NCBI GenBank assembly: GCA_036365515.1
Contig: CM070877.1
Location: 68,913,522-68,977,521 of the forward strand
DNA length: 64,000 nucleotides
Origin: Torymus aiolomorphi
Lineage: Eukaryota; Arthropoda; Insecta; Hymenoptera; Torymidae
Direction of reading: 5' to 3'
In this document: piece by piece, positions 37,578 through 49,769 of the stretch
How positions within the stretch are numbered: position 1 is the first letter of the stretch
How the letters are laid out: every line of letters begins with the position of its first letter
Position numbers and translations under genes: made by a program
The notes under the pieces: model-generated
What the model was told of the DNA's origin: nothing
Seen by the model: only the letters and a program-made list of their open reading frames with translations
Database searches by the model: none

Positions 37578-38598
37578 TGTAACGCGGCAAATGCACGTTA
37601 CATTAGAGTGTAGGAAAAAGCGTACGGTAGCCACGACGAGCTACGCCTCGGCACGCGACGTCGCGCGCACACACACACACATGCGCACACCTGTCCCTCC
37701 GAGCTGTCTTGCTGTATGCGCTAATCCTTTCCACGCTCTACCCCTCACGTGTCCAGCTCTAGCCAGAAGACGGAGATAGACCAGCAGCAGCTACAGCGAG
37801 GACAAGCTGTAGCTGGAGCAAGAGCGAGCCTCGCTCTCTCAGGTCGCTGACAGCAGCAGCCGACGCCAGAGGAGAGAGGAATGCACGGTGCCGTAGCGCC
37901 GTCGGCCGTCCATGAGAGATACCACGCGCGAGCATCGGAGTCATGTGGACTGCTCGTTCGCGCCGCGGTGAAGAAGACGGCCGATCGGCGAACTGCAGCA
38001 GCAGAGCAGCGTGCGCGCACCGACCGGCTTACATTCTGTCGCCTACCGCCGTGCCGCGTGCTCGCGCTAACCTTGTGCCGTCCTGCTGCAAATCCGCCGC
38101 TCCGTGAGCATCATCCCCGACATTCAGCCGACCTCACCGCCGTCTGTCCACGCAGAGAGTGTTCGGGCCACCCGTCGACAGCGAGAGAGAGAGAGTGAAG
38201 GCAGCCCGGTTGCCGTCGGCAGAGCGAGAGAGAGAGAGAGAGAGGACTGCTTCAGCAACGACCCTGGCCGAGGTTTGCCCCTTTAATTTCCCGTTCCCCC
38301 GGTTCCCGAGCATGTGTGTGTGCGCGTCCGCGTCGGGAGTCACGAGACTCCGAATTCGCGTAAGCTGCAGCACGTGCTGTAGCTGTAGCTTAGAGGTAGG
38401 ATTTCTGCTTCTGGCGGAGCTAGCAAGCGAAGGCTTCTGATTTTGGGTGCAAGTAACGCGTGCACCTGGTGCCCATTATTTATGTACAAAGTAAACTAAT
38501 TTTCGGATTAAATAAAATACATATTTGTTTTACCCGTTGTTTTCTGTGATAAAGAATTACCCGCGAACCTCTACCTTGATCCCCAGCAGAGCTTTACA
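37578..38598 (+). repeat. 3' LTR of the second Gypsy element
   Basis: A 1021-bp LTR from TGTAACGCGG to TTTACA, followed by the TATT target duplication. It lacks the MITE found in the 5' LTR. A DDX56-like exon begins only 33 bp beyond it. Confidence 0.93.
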
Positions 38599-39031
38599 TA
38601 TTATTATTCTTGATTTTATATATTTTTTCAGATATTTTCTTTTGGTTACGCAGATACAGTCAAATCATTATTAACAGATTCGGTATAGACAATGTTGAAT
38701 ATAATAACTCTTAAAACGCATAAGCGGCATGAGTCGTATTTGACTCATGTAGGCCTGGCGGAAAGAAAATCATGAGTCATTTTTGGATCATGTCGTAGCG
38801 AACCAGTTAACTTATTTTTCAATTATTTACCAAGCAATTTTAGCTTCTGCCACATTATCTGATGATGTGTTTTCGTTGAAGAAATTAGTTTTGTTTAATC
38901 CTGCAATACTAAAACTAGAGGAACCACTACTAGCTCCACTATTGCAATTAGTACAATGTACTTTAACAGCAGAAAGGAATATAAATAAAGCTACTATTTT
39001 CTATGTATTATTGAAGTTACATTTGACAAGG

Positions 39032-40140
39032 TAAATAACAATTATTAATTAAAATAAATAATATATTTATATAATTCAAAAGTGTCAGAAAAAATCCTGT
39101 ATTTTTCATGTAACACATTAAAATATTAAAATTGAAGTTTTTGCGTTTAAAGTAAGTTTGAAGTTTGTAATTACACTTGGTTAAAAAAGATTTCTATTCA
39201 CGAATTTCTGTTTTAAGGATATTAATCATAACATAGCTGTTGTGTAAAAAAATTTCTTTCAAAGTTCAGCAGGTGCTGCACACTAAAAAAATTAATAAAA
39301 GTGCTAACCTTGAAAGTAATTCAAATTGTCGATATCGAAGTCAAAAACTAAGACTTAGTACAGTTTTGTATTACATAAAAGCGCATATAATGTATTAATA
39401 TGAATTTTTTTGTATTTTTATCTCTGATATTGAATTGCCGAAAATCGACTATTTTTCATGTTTTTAGCTATTTTTCTCCATTGTATTAAAAAATATTGCT
39501 CGTAGCAAAAAATGTTCAACAGATAAAATATGTCTTAATTAGTTTTAGTAGATACATGGGGTAGATTTTTACTAAAAATTAATTTTGTACACATTAAGCT
39601 TAAAAATAGATTTTTTAACGTTCTTATTTGCTCTGGCATTTTTGTAATTTTCGATAGATTTGGCTCGATAGAGAACCATTAGTTATTTATAATTAGAGAA
39701 GTATTAGTTATTTATATTAGAGGAGTATAAAATTCGTTCCGATTCGTCGAAATTTCGCTGAGATGATCGAGAAACTTGAGTACATACAGACGTACAGATA
39801 CATCATACATACATCATAGAAAATGCTTAAAACCAACTCATTTTGGGTAGAAAATACTTTTTTTGCATAGTATGCGTAAAATACGTCGATTCGCATCGTT
39901 TTCAGTGCGTAAAATTCAACTTTGCACACTCAAACAATGCGACGACGTGCTTTACTCATACTATAAAAAAAAATATTGTTCGCCACGCGGGCGAAATCTT
40001 TACGACCTCGTGATCGCCCTACACTCGGTGCGTAAAGCTCAACTTGACGTCCTAGTGACGAAAACTACTATTTATGCATTAAATTGTTAGTTTTTGAAGT
40101 CAGACAAATTTCGCTCTGGTAAGATTATATGGCTGTCTCG
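39032..40140 (+). repeat. Non-coding; dispersed repeat family, copy B from about 39430
   Basis: 39032-39430 is AT-rich with no gene seen. From 39430 the text follows copy A (12174-12627) in the same order, including GAGAAACTTGAGTACATAC (39767-39785) and TTTCGCTCTGGTAAGATTAT (40108-40127), with an extra block at 39870-40090 that contains a GTGATCGCC/GGGCGAAATC-type motif. Fragments related to that block occur at 28089-28200 and 48005-48120. Confidence 0.6.
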
Positions 40141-40157
40141 AGCAGTGGTCCTGCGTA

Positions 40158-40205
40158 GAAACTAAGAGGATCGCGCCTCCTGCGCGCTGTCGCACGCCAA
40201 CCCCC
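40158..40205 (-). mobile_element. Degenerate Helitron-type terminus
   Basis: Reading CTAAGAGGATCGCGCCTCCTGCGCG with CACGCCAACCCCCCGC, this aligns with the Helitron-type end at 9252-9305 but has several changes that weaken the hairpin. Confidence 0.35.
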
Positions 40206-40374
40206 CGCTGTCTGTATGCAGAATTCCTTTTGACAAATGAGGCATGACCGCTACTAATCAGAAGAACCTTATATCTTGGACATTACAAAAACTGTTACAT
40301 TTGAAATACTAATATCGTATATTAATATTAATATATTTTTGTATTAATACAAAAACTATAACATGTTTTATATA

Positions 40375-40593
40375 CACTATATACACTATTTCTGATCAAA
40401 TCACCCAAGACTTAATCTATAGACCAATTTTGCATACATTTCAAGTAAGTTAGGCCCCGTACCATGAAAATCTATGGAATGGTTTTCTCAAAAAACTACG
40501 CCAATGAAAAAATATTGAAAATGCTATATCTCTGAGTAAAATTGGTCAACAATTTAAGTCTTGGGCCACTTTATCAGAAATAGCGTATATTTC
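40375..40593. mobile_element. Small inverted-repeat element, about 219 bp
   Basis: TATATACACTATTTCTGATC...CCCAAGACTTAA at 40375-40415 pairs with TTAAGTCTTGGG...TATCAGAAATAGCGTATAT at 40555-40593. The pairing extends imperfectly inward (GACCAATTTT). No coding sequence. Confidence 0.65.
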
Positions 40594-40727
40594 TACTATG
40601 TATATTGTATATTGCTTAAGAGACATTTTTTCATATTTTTTTCAGCTGATTTTGGACTCAGAGGCCACTAGGCGTAAGACCGCCTTAAACAATGATATCT
40701 GATTAAACAATAAGGAAAGCATATTAC

Positions 40728-41088
40728 CTGTGGAGGATACAAATCTAAAGTGCATTCTATACAAGCTGTTATTCCTGGTAAAATAACTCGTACATTTCCT
40801 TTAAATCCTTCTGTCCCGCCATCAACAAAAGGTATAACACTTGACTGATCTAAAATACCATCTTTGAATATCAAGAGTGATGTCAGCATACCATTAATCC
40901 ACCTTCTTGCTACTATAGAATCAAGACCACAAATAACTATGTGAAACTGCCGGTAAAATTGTTCATCTTTGTCTTGTATTTTACAAAAATGTGGTACCAC
41001 TTTACAACCAAGAATGCGATCATTTATAAATTTTGCAGCAGTTTCTGATTTTGAATATCCAATATCTCTATGTCGAAATAAAAACTGC
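40728..41088 (-). CDS. Single exon of UBA3, the NEDD8-activating enzyme E1 catalytic subunit
   Basis: On the minus strand, TTTTCCAAAG acceptor at 41089 leads into [20 protein letters not shown], then [58 protein letters not shown] and [15 protein letters not shown], ending CAG|GTAATA at a donor (40727). About 120 codons have no stop or frameshift. UBA3 pairs with APPBP1/NAE1 to adenylate NEDD8 for cullin neddylation; the adenylation Asp region ([11 protein letters not shown]) is present, and the catalytic Cys would be in a later exon. I found no neighbouring UBA3 exon in this window, so this is either one exon of a gene with very long TE-filled introns or an orphaned fragment. Confidence 0.85.
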
Positions 41089-41825
<737 letters not shown>

Positions 41826-42175
41826 GATTGGTCTTCATTGACACCATGGGGTGAGACCCCGTCTGGCGCTTTAAGAAAAAAAAATACAAAGTGAATAACA
41901 AATAATAAAGATAAAGATACAAACATAATTATATAAACATAATTGTCGAGCGGGGGTACAAGAAAATCGCAATTTACAAAGATAACAAAAATAAAACGCA
42001 GTAACAAGAAAAATAATGAATAAAAATCTAGCGCAATTTGACAAACGATAAAAAATAAAATAAAATAAAATAAACTGAAGATAGCAAAAAGGGAGGCATG
42101 AAATAAAGGGGGCGAATTTACAGAGATGAGATGGGGGACGCGGACGGCGCAACGTACGCAGAAAAAACGCATGCT

Positions 42176-43690
42176 CTATAGGCGAGCACGTGGGGCAGCT
42201 GCCAGTGGCAGCAGGCGGTATAGTAAGCATGTAGACAGGCCTTCATTGTGGACGCGCAAGTTCCAGTCCGCCACGTCACGGCTAAAGGGGGCGTCGCGCA
42301 AAGTTCGCTTAAACGAGAGGAAGTTGGCAGGGGAGAAGTCGGTGACGTGGACCGAGTTAAGCAGGACCATAGCTTTGAGTGCAAACGAGTACTTATATGC
42401 CTTGGTGCGTTGCGGGGATGGTTCAAACGGTTGTGGTCGGTGGCGATTTGAACGGCGCAGGTCGAAATCCACGTTTAGCATGTAGTTAAACCGATCAACG
42501 AGGTACAAAGGGTACGCGTTGGCCACTATTTTGAAGGCCTGACTGCCGATAAAATATTGGCGTCTTCTGAGGGCGGACAGCAGGCAAGAGCGAGCCTGTA
42601 AGTCGTGATGTGATCACGGCCCGGTATAATACTTACCACGAACCGCACACAGGCTTTCAGAGCTTTCTCGAGCTTTTTCATACGCTCTTTGTCGAAGTGG
42701 TTCTAAACAGGGGCGGGATAGTCGAGCTGTGGGAAGACGAGCGTTTCAGCGAGGTGCTTTCTGATGTCTCTCGATAACGCATGACGGCAAAAACGCAGGG
42801 TATAAAGCGAATCGAAAACTTTGCGGGAGACAAGTTTAGCGTGGGCTTGCCAGTCGAGGGTTTGAGAAAATATCACTCCGAGACTTCGTTCTTCCGTCAT
42901 GTAAGGGAGGCTGGTGCCGTCAATAGCAACGCGAGGCAGGGTTTTAAGGTCGAACTCACGAGTATAGGCATCACTGCCTCATGACCTTGGTTTTACCGGA
43001 GTTAAGAGTGAGGCCATTAGTACGGGCCCAGTCTACGACCGCTTGGGCATCACCGGTAGTATGATCGAGTGCAAGGTGGAAATTAGACGGGAAAAACTTA
43101 TGGTAGAGCTGAGTGTTGTCGGCGAAGATCATGGCTTTGGAGAAACGGACCACGGGTGGGAGGTCATTAATATAGATGGAAAAGAGTAGTGAGCCAAGAA
43201 CGCTTCCTTGCGGAACTTCAGATGCTGCGCGAAACCAGTCTGAAATTTTGCCACTTGAGTCGATGACTGCCTGAAGCCTATCGGCCAGGTACGTAAAGAA
43301 CCACCGCAGAGTGTAGGTGGAGAAGTTTATCGCTCTGAGTTTGGCGAGAAGGGTGATGTGAGGGATTGAATCAAAAGCCTTGGAAAAGTCAAACAGGATG
43401 AGACAGGTTAGCATGCGCTCATCAATGGCCTGGCAGATTTCATCAAGTATACCTAGAAGTGCGGTCTGAATGCTGTGCTCGCGGCGGAAGCCTGCTTGGC
43501 AAGAGTGGAGTATGCTGTTGACATCCAGGTAGCCCTGGAGCTGGTTATGCACCAGTCGTTCAAGTACTTTAGAGAGTTCAGGCTGCTGGGCTATCGGACG
43601 CGTATCGGAGAAAGGGCAGAGGCAAAAACGGCTACTGAGGGCTATTCGGCTATTGATTCGAAATCATGTTCAGTGATAGGCGGGCGGGTG
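42176..43690 (-). pseudogene. LINE reverse transcriptase with mutated catalytic motif
   Basis: The main piece 43552-42971 has QAGFRREHSIQTALLGIL, LILFDFSKAFDSIPH, EVPQGSVLGSLLFSIYIND, and a catalytic box that reads FADNTQLY: the second Asp of the F/YADD pair is Asn, which should abolish polymerisation. The RT is also internally deleted and frameshifted near 43610-43670. 42900-42703 carries RSLGVIFSQTLDWQAH. 42526-42176 is the C-terminal end (FKRTLRDAPFSRDVADWNLR). Confidence 0.85.
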
Positions 43691-43863
43691 GTGGCATAGA
43701 ACGGGTTGAGGTCATCGGCGGCAAACTTGAGGAGCGGTGACGGCAGGCTCGGGCTGGTAACGTGCAGGCGTCGGAGCTCACGCCACTTTGCCTCAGCGCC
43801 CAGAGCGTCGGCAAAGCAAGAGGCAACGTGCCTATTTTTGGCGCTGTCCAGGGCATTGGAAAT

Positions 43864-44121
43864 TTACGCGCGAAGTGAGCGGAAGCGGATGAGGTCGGCG
43901 GCTACGGCCCAGGTGCGCACGAGTCGATAAGTTCGGTCACGGGACCTCATCAGAGCTCTGATTTGGGGATTAACCCATGGTTTGCGGTGCGAAGACAAAG
44001 CAAACTTGCGCAGGGAGGCAACGCTATCGAGTGCGCTCGTAAGCGCACAGCTAAGTGCACGCTCAGCGGAGTTAGCATTGGCATAGTACGGGCCAAGGAC
44101 GAGCTTAGATGAATTAGTGGC
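43864..44121 (-). pseudogene. LINE linker between endonuclease and RT
   Basis: An open stretch reading PATNSSKLVLGPYYANANSA and LSSHRKPWVNPQIRALMRSR, the region that normally links endonuclease and RT in CR1/Jockey LINEs. Its upstream side is cut by the G-run MITE. Confidence 0.7.
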
Positions 44122-44520
44122 GGGGGGGGGTCCAAAATTTCGACGATTCACCATAAAATCGAGCTAACTAACGATTTTTATAAATTCGTTGTCGAATGTA
44201 CATAAGTCCGAAATTTTAAATGACGAAAAACGTATTTTCGAATGTAACAATTTACCTACTATTCAAAAAATCGAATTTCAAACTACAAAATTTTAATGTA
44301 GATGTAGCTAGTTTCTAATGATTTATTTGGAAATATCTTTATTGTCTCCTTATTAAAATTCTGTAGTTTGAAATTCGATATTTTGGACAGTAGGTAAATT
44401 GTTATATTCGAAAATACGTTTTTCGTCATTTAAAATTTCGGACTTATGTCAAATTTATAAAAATCGTTAGTTGGCTCGATTTTATAGTGAATCGTCGAAA
44501 CTTTGGACGCCCCCCCCCCC
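44122..44520. mobile_element. G-run foldback MITE inside the LINE, 399 bp
   Basis: It starts GGGGGGGGGTCCAAAATTTCGACGATTCAC and ends with the complement, closing in a C10 run. The arms exceed 150 bp, with a loop near 44320. It separates the LINE endonuclease from its linker (ATTGGG on one side, PATNSS on the other). Confidence 0.88.
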
Positions 44521-45391
44521 TCCTGTGGTGGCGATGAAGGTAAGAGGAGAAAAGGGAGCGTGAAAATTGGGCGTGGGTAAGTGATGAAGGAGAGCTTGAC
44601 AGAGCAACGCTGGGTTGACTCTTTTAAGATCGCGGAGCATCACAGACTTTTCAATCGAGGGAGGTTTAGCGCAGGTGAGTGAAATCTCGATGAAATCGTG
44701 CCCCGCAATGAAGGGGGTGGCTAACTTAGAGTAGGTAAGCACGCGATCGTCACTCTTGATAATAAACAGGTCGATCCAGGTGTGCGAGTTTTGCCAGAGC
44801 TGATGATGGGTGGGATCTAAGGGGATAAGATGAAGTGAATTTGAACAGATGGAACTATAGAGGTAAGAAGCGTCAGGAGAGTTGGGAAGGGCCATATTCA
44901 TGTTAAAGTCACTGGCTGACGGAGGGATAATAATGGAGGATGATAACGGGGGGAAAGTGGGAGAGGTAGTTGGCGAGGCAGTTAAAAAAGTGAACAGAGT
45001 AAGCGACGTGAGGGCGGCGATAGACGGCAGCGAAGAGGAGTCCAAGCTGATCCTTTTTTAGTTCATATATAATGAATTCTAGTGTATTGTCGTACAGCGG
45101 ATCGGAGGTAGCTAAAACATCGACGCTGAAAGTGTCGCGGACGTAGAGGCCGACACCGCCACCGCCTATTCCCTCTCTATCTACGTGAAAAAAGTTAAAA
45201 CCACCCAGGGCAAAGTGTGAGTCGTTCGTGTGCGGATTGAGCTTTGTCTCGCCGATCGCGACAGCGTCGAAGCGGGTCTCAGCAACCTTGGCCTCGAACA
45301 GGGCAAAATGAGTAGGAAATAGGCCGTTAACATTTATTTGGCCAGCGACGAAGGTTTCAGCGCTTATAGTTCTGGGACCGCGGTTGGTCAC
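44521..45391 (-). pseudogene. LINE AP-type endonuclease
   Basis: From 45391 the reading gives FVAGQINVNGLFPTHFALFE, FDAVAIGETKLNPHTNDSHF, VDREGIGGGGVGLYVRD and LLFAAVYRRPHV, typical of the exonuclease/endonuclease/phosphatase fold (Asn, Glu and Arg-rich blocks). A second frame (45045-44521) continues with DFNMNMALPNSPDASYLYS and HTWIDLFIIKSDDRVL (Asp-Leu-like block). At least one frameshift joins them. Confidence 0.82.
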
Positions 45392-45709
45392 ATGTCAGGA
45401 CGCGGGTTTAGCCAACACATCCAGGTCCGCGTCGCTGAGGATCGGGATAAGCGGGCCATTTCTCCCCGGTCGTAAGAAGACTGTAAGGCTTTTTATAATA
45501 GGTCTCTGGTGGTCGAGCGCTTTACAGATCACAGTTGCACGCTTCAATAGCTTGTGGACGGGGTCCGGCCACAATGCGTTCTCTGAAAGCTTAATAGTGC
45601 CTCCGGCCCCGAAGATGATCTGGCAGTCGAGGTCCATCAAGCCTGGGGTCCTTCACAGTATGTGGTCCTGCGCGGAAGGGCAGGCAAGGGTAAAAACGAG
45701 CACACGAAG

Positions 45710-46608
45710 CTAAGCTGAGGGTGAGGCGGCGTTCGGCTGCTCATTTAATTCGATGCGCGCTGGCGGATTCCACATGCGCCAGTTGACGACGAGCGGCGCA
45801 TGCTGCTGTAGTTTGAGGGCAGTAAGGTGGTCGGCGGCGCTTAAGCACCTCTTAGTTAGCGACAGAAACACGCGTGACTTCAGCTTGCATTGCGCGAAGT
45901 CAGCATCATGCCGAGTACTTAGGGTCTGCTGGCTCAGCTCCACCGCATCGAGGCGAGATGCGAGGTTGGCCAAGGCGCGTGTATTCTCGGCCAGCGCACG
46001 CATATTCTCGACAAGAGTGGCAGCATGAGTGCTATGCGAGCGATTAAGCAGCTCGTAAAAGCACTGCATGTATGGTGAAGCCTTATTAAGTGCAGCCCTC
46101 AGCCTTCCATCAGCATCAAGTTCGGCATTAAAGGTAGTACGCACACTCTTCTGGTCCATCTTCATATCTGTCGGAACCATAGCGGAAGTTGGGCTTGGGC
46201 AGTGCACCTCACAGACAGGTACGACGGATGGAGAAGGAGTCGAGGTACGCCTCTTCGCAGTGTGCTGGCTGGCGGTGGGCGAGGCTGAGCTCGGTGGTTT
46301 GCCGCGCATAGGCAATGATAGCCTCGGGGGGGCGGGGCCAGACAAGGCTGTAGAGCCGCTGTCCCTGGCAACGATAGTAGTAAGCTGGCAGCGGAGCAAA
46401 TGACGGTGCAGGTACTGCAGTGCTGCAACGGGCCGGTCGCAGGCAGGCACGTAGAGTGGAAGTAGCGCTGGCAGGCCGCGCAGGCGGTAACGTCCGAGTT
46501 GTTACGCACTATCCGTTTACTGTAGGTTGGGCATTGCCTAAATGTCATACGAGCACTCGAACGCATACACTCCGAGCCAGTCTGTCGCCACGTCAAGCTA
46601 GGTAGCAC
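45710..46608 (-). pseudogene. LINE ORF1 with PHD finger
   Basis: 46608-46430 contains a Cys-rich block, CPTYSKRIVRNNSDVTACAA then CQRYFHSTCLPA and LQHCSTC, the C4HC3 layout of a PHD finger seen in ORF1 of CR1-type LINEs. 46450-45710, in another frame, has a Pro/Ser/Thr-rich linker and a helical region (LAENTRALANLASRLDAVELSQ) that looks like a coiled coil. Presumed RNA-binding/chaperone role of ORF1. Confidence 0.7.
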
Positions 46609-46939
46609 GTACAGTGCGTAGTCGCGCTCACGCTCAGAGCCAGCACTGGCTATGCAGGCGATCTCGCAGGCGATCGGGCTCTAGAGGTAACTAGGCACGC
46701 ACACCTGATAGGCGGGCGGTGGTGGATAATGCAGATCGCAGGTAACAGACAGGGAGACGATTGAAGTTAGGGCAATACTTGATCAAGGAAAAAGTCCCCG
46801 GCTCATAAAACAGGAATGCAATGCCTCCAGTCCTTAGGCTGGGGCTCTTTTTCCTAGAAATAATCGACTCCGCAGAGTTAAGTGATGTTTAGCAAAGCCG
46901 AAAATACAGGAGCAGAGGTAAAACACGTCAACACTTATG

Positions 46940-47196
<257 letters not shown>

Positions 47197-47320
47197 CAGA
47201 GAACAGCGCACAATACACACGTGAGCGCGCGTACACAACACGTCCGGTCGAAAAAAAGAAAAAATCAATATCGATTTCGGGGGGGGGAATGTAGCGTAGT
47301 TATACACGCGCTCGAAAACA

Positions 47321-47567
<247 letters not shown>

Positions 47568-48499
47568 ACTGAGTGCGTGTCTGGTGGTTTGAAAGCGTGC
47601 AAAAATCGATTTACTGGTGAGGGGAGAGTAGCTAGCACACTTATCCTATGTGTTAAAATTTTTTTATTCAAATAATTTTGCAATTCTTCTCCTTCTAACT
47701 GATCAACCTCGTTTAATAAATCAAGACAATGATTCTTAGTTGGAGGATCATTTTACGTAATTCTAAACTCTACATGGTTTATGCTTAGATATCGCTATAA
47801 GCAGTGGAAATCTGTTTCTGCTATTGTTATTTACAGCGCCATCCAGATGGTATCATACAAACTAATATATAGATGAATCATTTTACTTAGATTAAATTTG
47901 CTCTGCATAATCTAGGATTGTTACATAGTATCCTTAAATAAATATTACTTTTGGTATGCGGGTCCCTAAAATTTGAATTTTACGGACAAGTATATAAAAA
48001 ATAATGTTCGTCACTCGGCCGTAAGATTTCACACCCTCCTGTGATCAAGCGACACTTGGTCTGACTCACCGTTTTCTCGTGCGCTCCTTTCATATGTTAC
48101 GGATTAGTGACGAAAAATATTATTTTTATGCAACTAGAAAAAATACAAATTTATTTCACCTGAAATTTATGATTCGTTCAAACATTCACATAGGGTATTT
48201 TAAAATTAATTTGATAGAAATATAGTTAAACATTAATAAATTATTGCTTATTAGTGTCTTTATGCATTATTGTCTTTAGGTAATTCACACTTGCGTTCGT
48301 TTCACTTGCGCACTTTCACATTGTTTCTACTCACTGTGTATTTAGTGTAACATTTTAGTATCATAAACAACAGTAAAATGTTCTTTTGATTACAGTTTAA
48401 TCAAAAAAGTTTATGATTACAGTTTAATACAAAAAAGTTTATGATTACAGTAACAAAATTTACACTGTACTGAAAATTGAAGCATTTCTCTCCGCTGAA

Positions 48500-49267
48500 A
48501 TGTCAAAAGGGTCCTATAACAGTACTGAGCGAGGAAGACGAAAAAGATATAGTTAAATGCATTTTATACTGTGCGGAAAGAGGATTTCCAGTATCAAAAA
48601 GCCAACTTCTTGATTCCGTTCAGAAGTTTTGAAATGCTAGCAAGAAAGAAAATCCATTTAAAAATAATAGACACAGTAAGCACTGGTATAATGCCTTTAT
48701 GCGTAGACATCCAGATATAAGCCAAAGGACAGCACAGAATTTAACTACAACAAGAGCATCTGTTACCGAAGATGACATTAGAAAATGGTTTGCAAATGTG
48801 AACGTTTATTTTGAGAAGAAAAATTTGCTTGAAATAGATCCAGAAAGAGTTTTTAATATGGATGGAGCTCGTTTATGCTAGTTCCTAAAGACAACTCTGT
48901 GTTAGCAAAGAAAGGTGCTTGTTCTGTATACCAAATAGTGGGTAGCAACGAGAAGGCTTGCTTAAACCAAAAAAGAATGTTTTGGAAAAAATTCCCAAAG
49001 GATGGGATGTAGGAAACACGCAAAGGGGATGGATGACCTCAGAAAGTTTTTATAGTTACATTGCAAATGTATTTTTCAAATGGTTGAAACAGAATCTCTT
49101 CTCGTTTTTTACTTATCAAATCTGAAAGTGCAAAAGAAAATAAAATTCAATTGGAAGAACTACTGAAGAAATTTTCTACAGAATTAGAAGAAATAGAAAA
49201 AGAATTAGTACTTCATGAAATGGAAGCTTTGCAAAATAAAATGAAGGAAAAACAAGAAAAAATTTAG
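48500..49267 (+). pseudogene. pogo/Tigger-like transposase, degenerate
   Basis: The reading LSEEDEKDIVKCILYCAERG with QLLDSVQKF, a TGA, then KHWYNAFMRRHPDISQRTAQ is the CENP-B-like HTH region of pogo-type transposases. It continues with FEKKNLLEIDPERVFNMD, the start of the DDE domain with its first Asp. The Glu that follows Asp in the family is Gly here. After a stop, PKDNSVLAKKGACSVYQIVG follows, then more shifts, a deletion, and a Lys/Glu-rich coiled tail ending at 49267. Confidence 0.82.
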
Positions 49268-49439
49268 ATTGTTTGACTTCCTACATTATTAATATTTATT
49301 ACTTACTATTTAAAGATTTTGAATTTTCTTTTATAGATTTTGAAAGTTAAATATATAGTTTATTTAACATAATTTAGCTGCAATTAACATAATTTTACTG
49401 TAATTATTAAGAATTTTCATATAAATAAACAAAGAATAT

Positions 49440-49575
49440 TTTTTAACGCCTATTTTCTTATTTGTCCGACTATTGTTCCTTCTTTGTCCGACTACACCGG
49501 TCCCCCAAAAAATATTGTCCGACTACACCGGCCCCCACCGGCCCCCCAAAAAATATTGTCCGACTACTACGGTTA
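49440..49575. repeat. Short tandem repeat around TTGTCCGACTACACCGG
   Basis: Three to four units of TATTGTCCGACTACACCGGCCCCCCAAAAAA with variation. No coding sequence. Confidence 0.75.
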
Positions 49576-49769
49576 ACACTTTTTTCATAAAAATAACATT
49601 ATTTAATATTTAAAGTGTAAATTTTAAGGATTTTTTTTTAATTAGCTTCTGAAAATCTATATCAAATGTATCAAAAGAAAATTTCGCTTGAATTCTGAAT
49701 TTTTAGCCAAAAAAATCGGGTAATAACTGGTATGTTTTTATATGTGTCCGAGTAATGGGTCTTTTACCT

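Larger units (their letters stand above)
28329..38598 (+). mobile_element. Gypsy/Ty3-type LTR retrotransposon, complete but degenerate, plus strand
   Basis: Two LTRs (28329-29649 and 37578-38598) begin TGTAACGCGGCAAATG and end TTACA. A 4-bp duplication TATT flanks the element (28325-28328 and 38599-38602). Gag, protease, RT, RNase H and integrase are in Ty3/Gypsy order. Stops in gag and pol and a frameshift at the RNase H/integrase border prevent expression. The two LTRs differ by many substitutions, so the insertion is not recent. Confidence 0.93.
28004..39031 (+). pseudogene. DDX56-like DEAD-box RNA helicase, remnant split by a Gypsy insertion
   Basis: Three exon-like pieces lie on one strand. 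28004-28058 includes FHELGLDDRILK, the DEAD-box Q-motif start, and ends AAG|GTATTA at a splice donor; its ATG is one base out of frame. 28237-28275 (SLETLI) ends before GTAAG. 38632-39031 follows TTTTTTCAG with IFSFGYADTVKSLL, then about 140 bp of foreign sequence, then IYQAILASATLSDD (motif III SAT) and LKLHLTR, ending at a GTAAAT donor. These match DDX56/Dbp9, a nucleolar helicase of 60S ribosome assembly. The ATP-binding part between is missing and the second piece is diverged, so this looks dead. A Gypsy element occupies the intron before the last piece. Confidence 0.6.
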
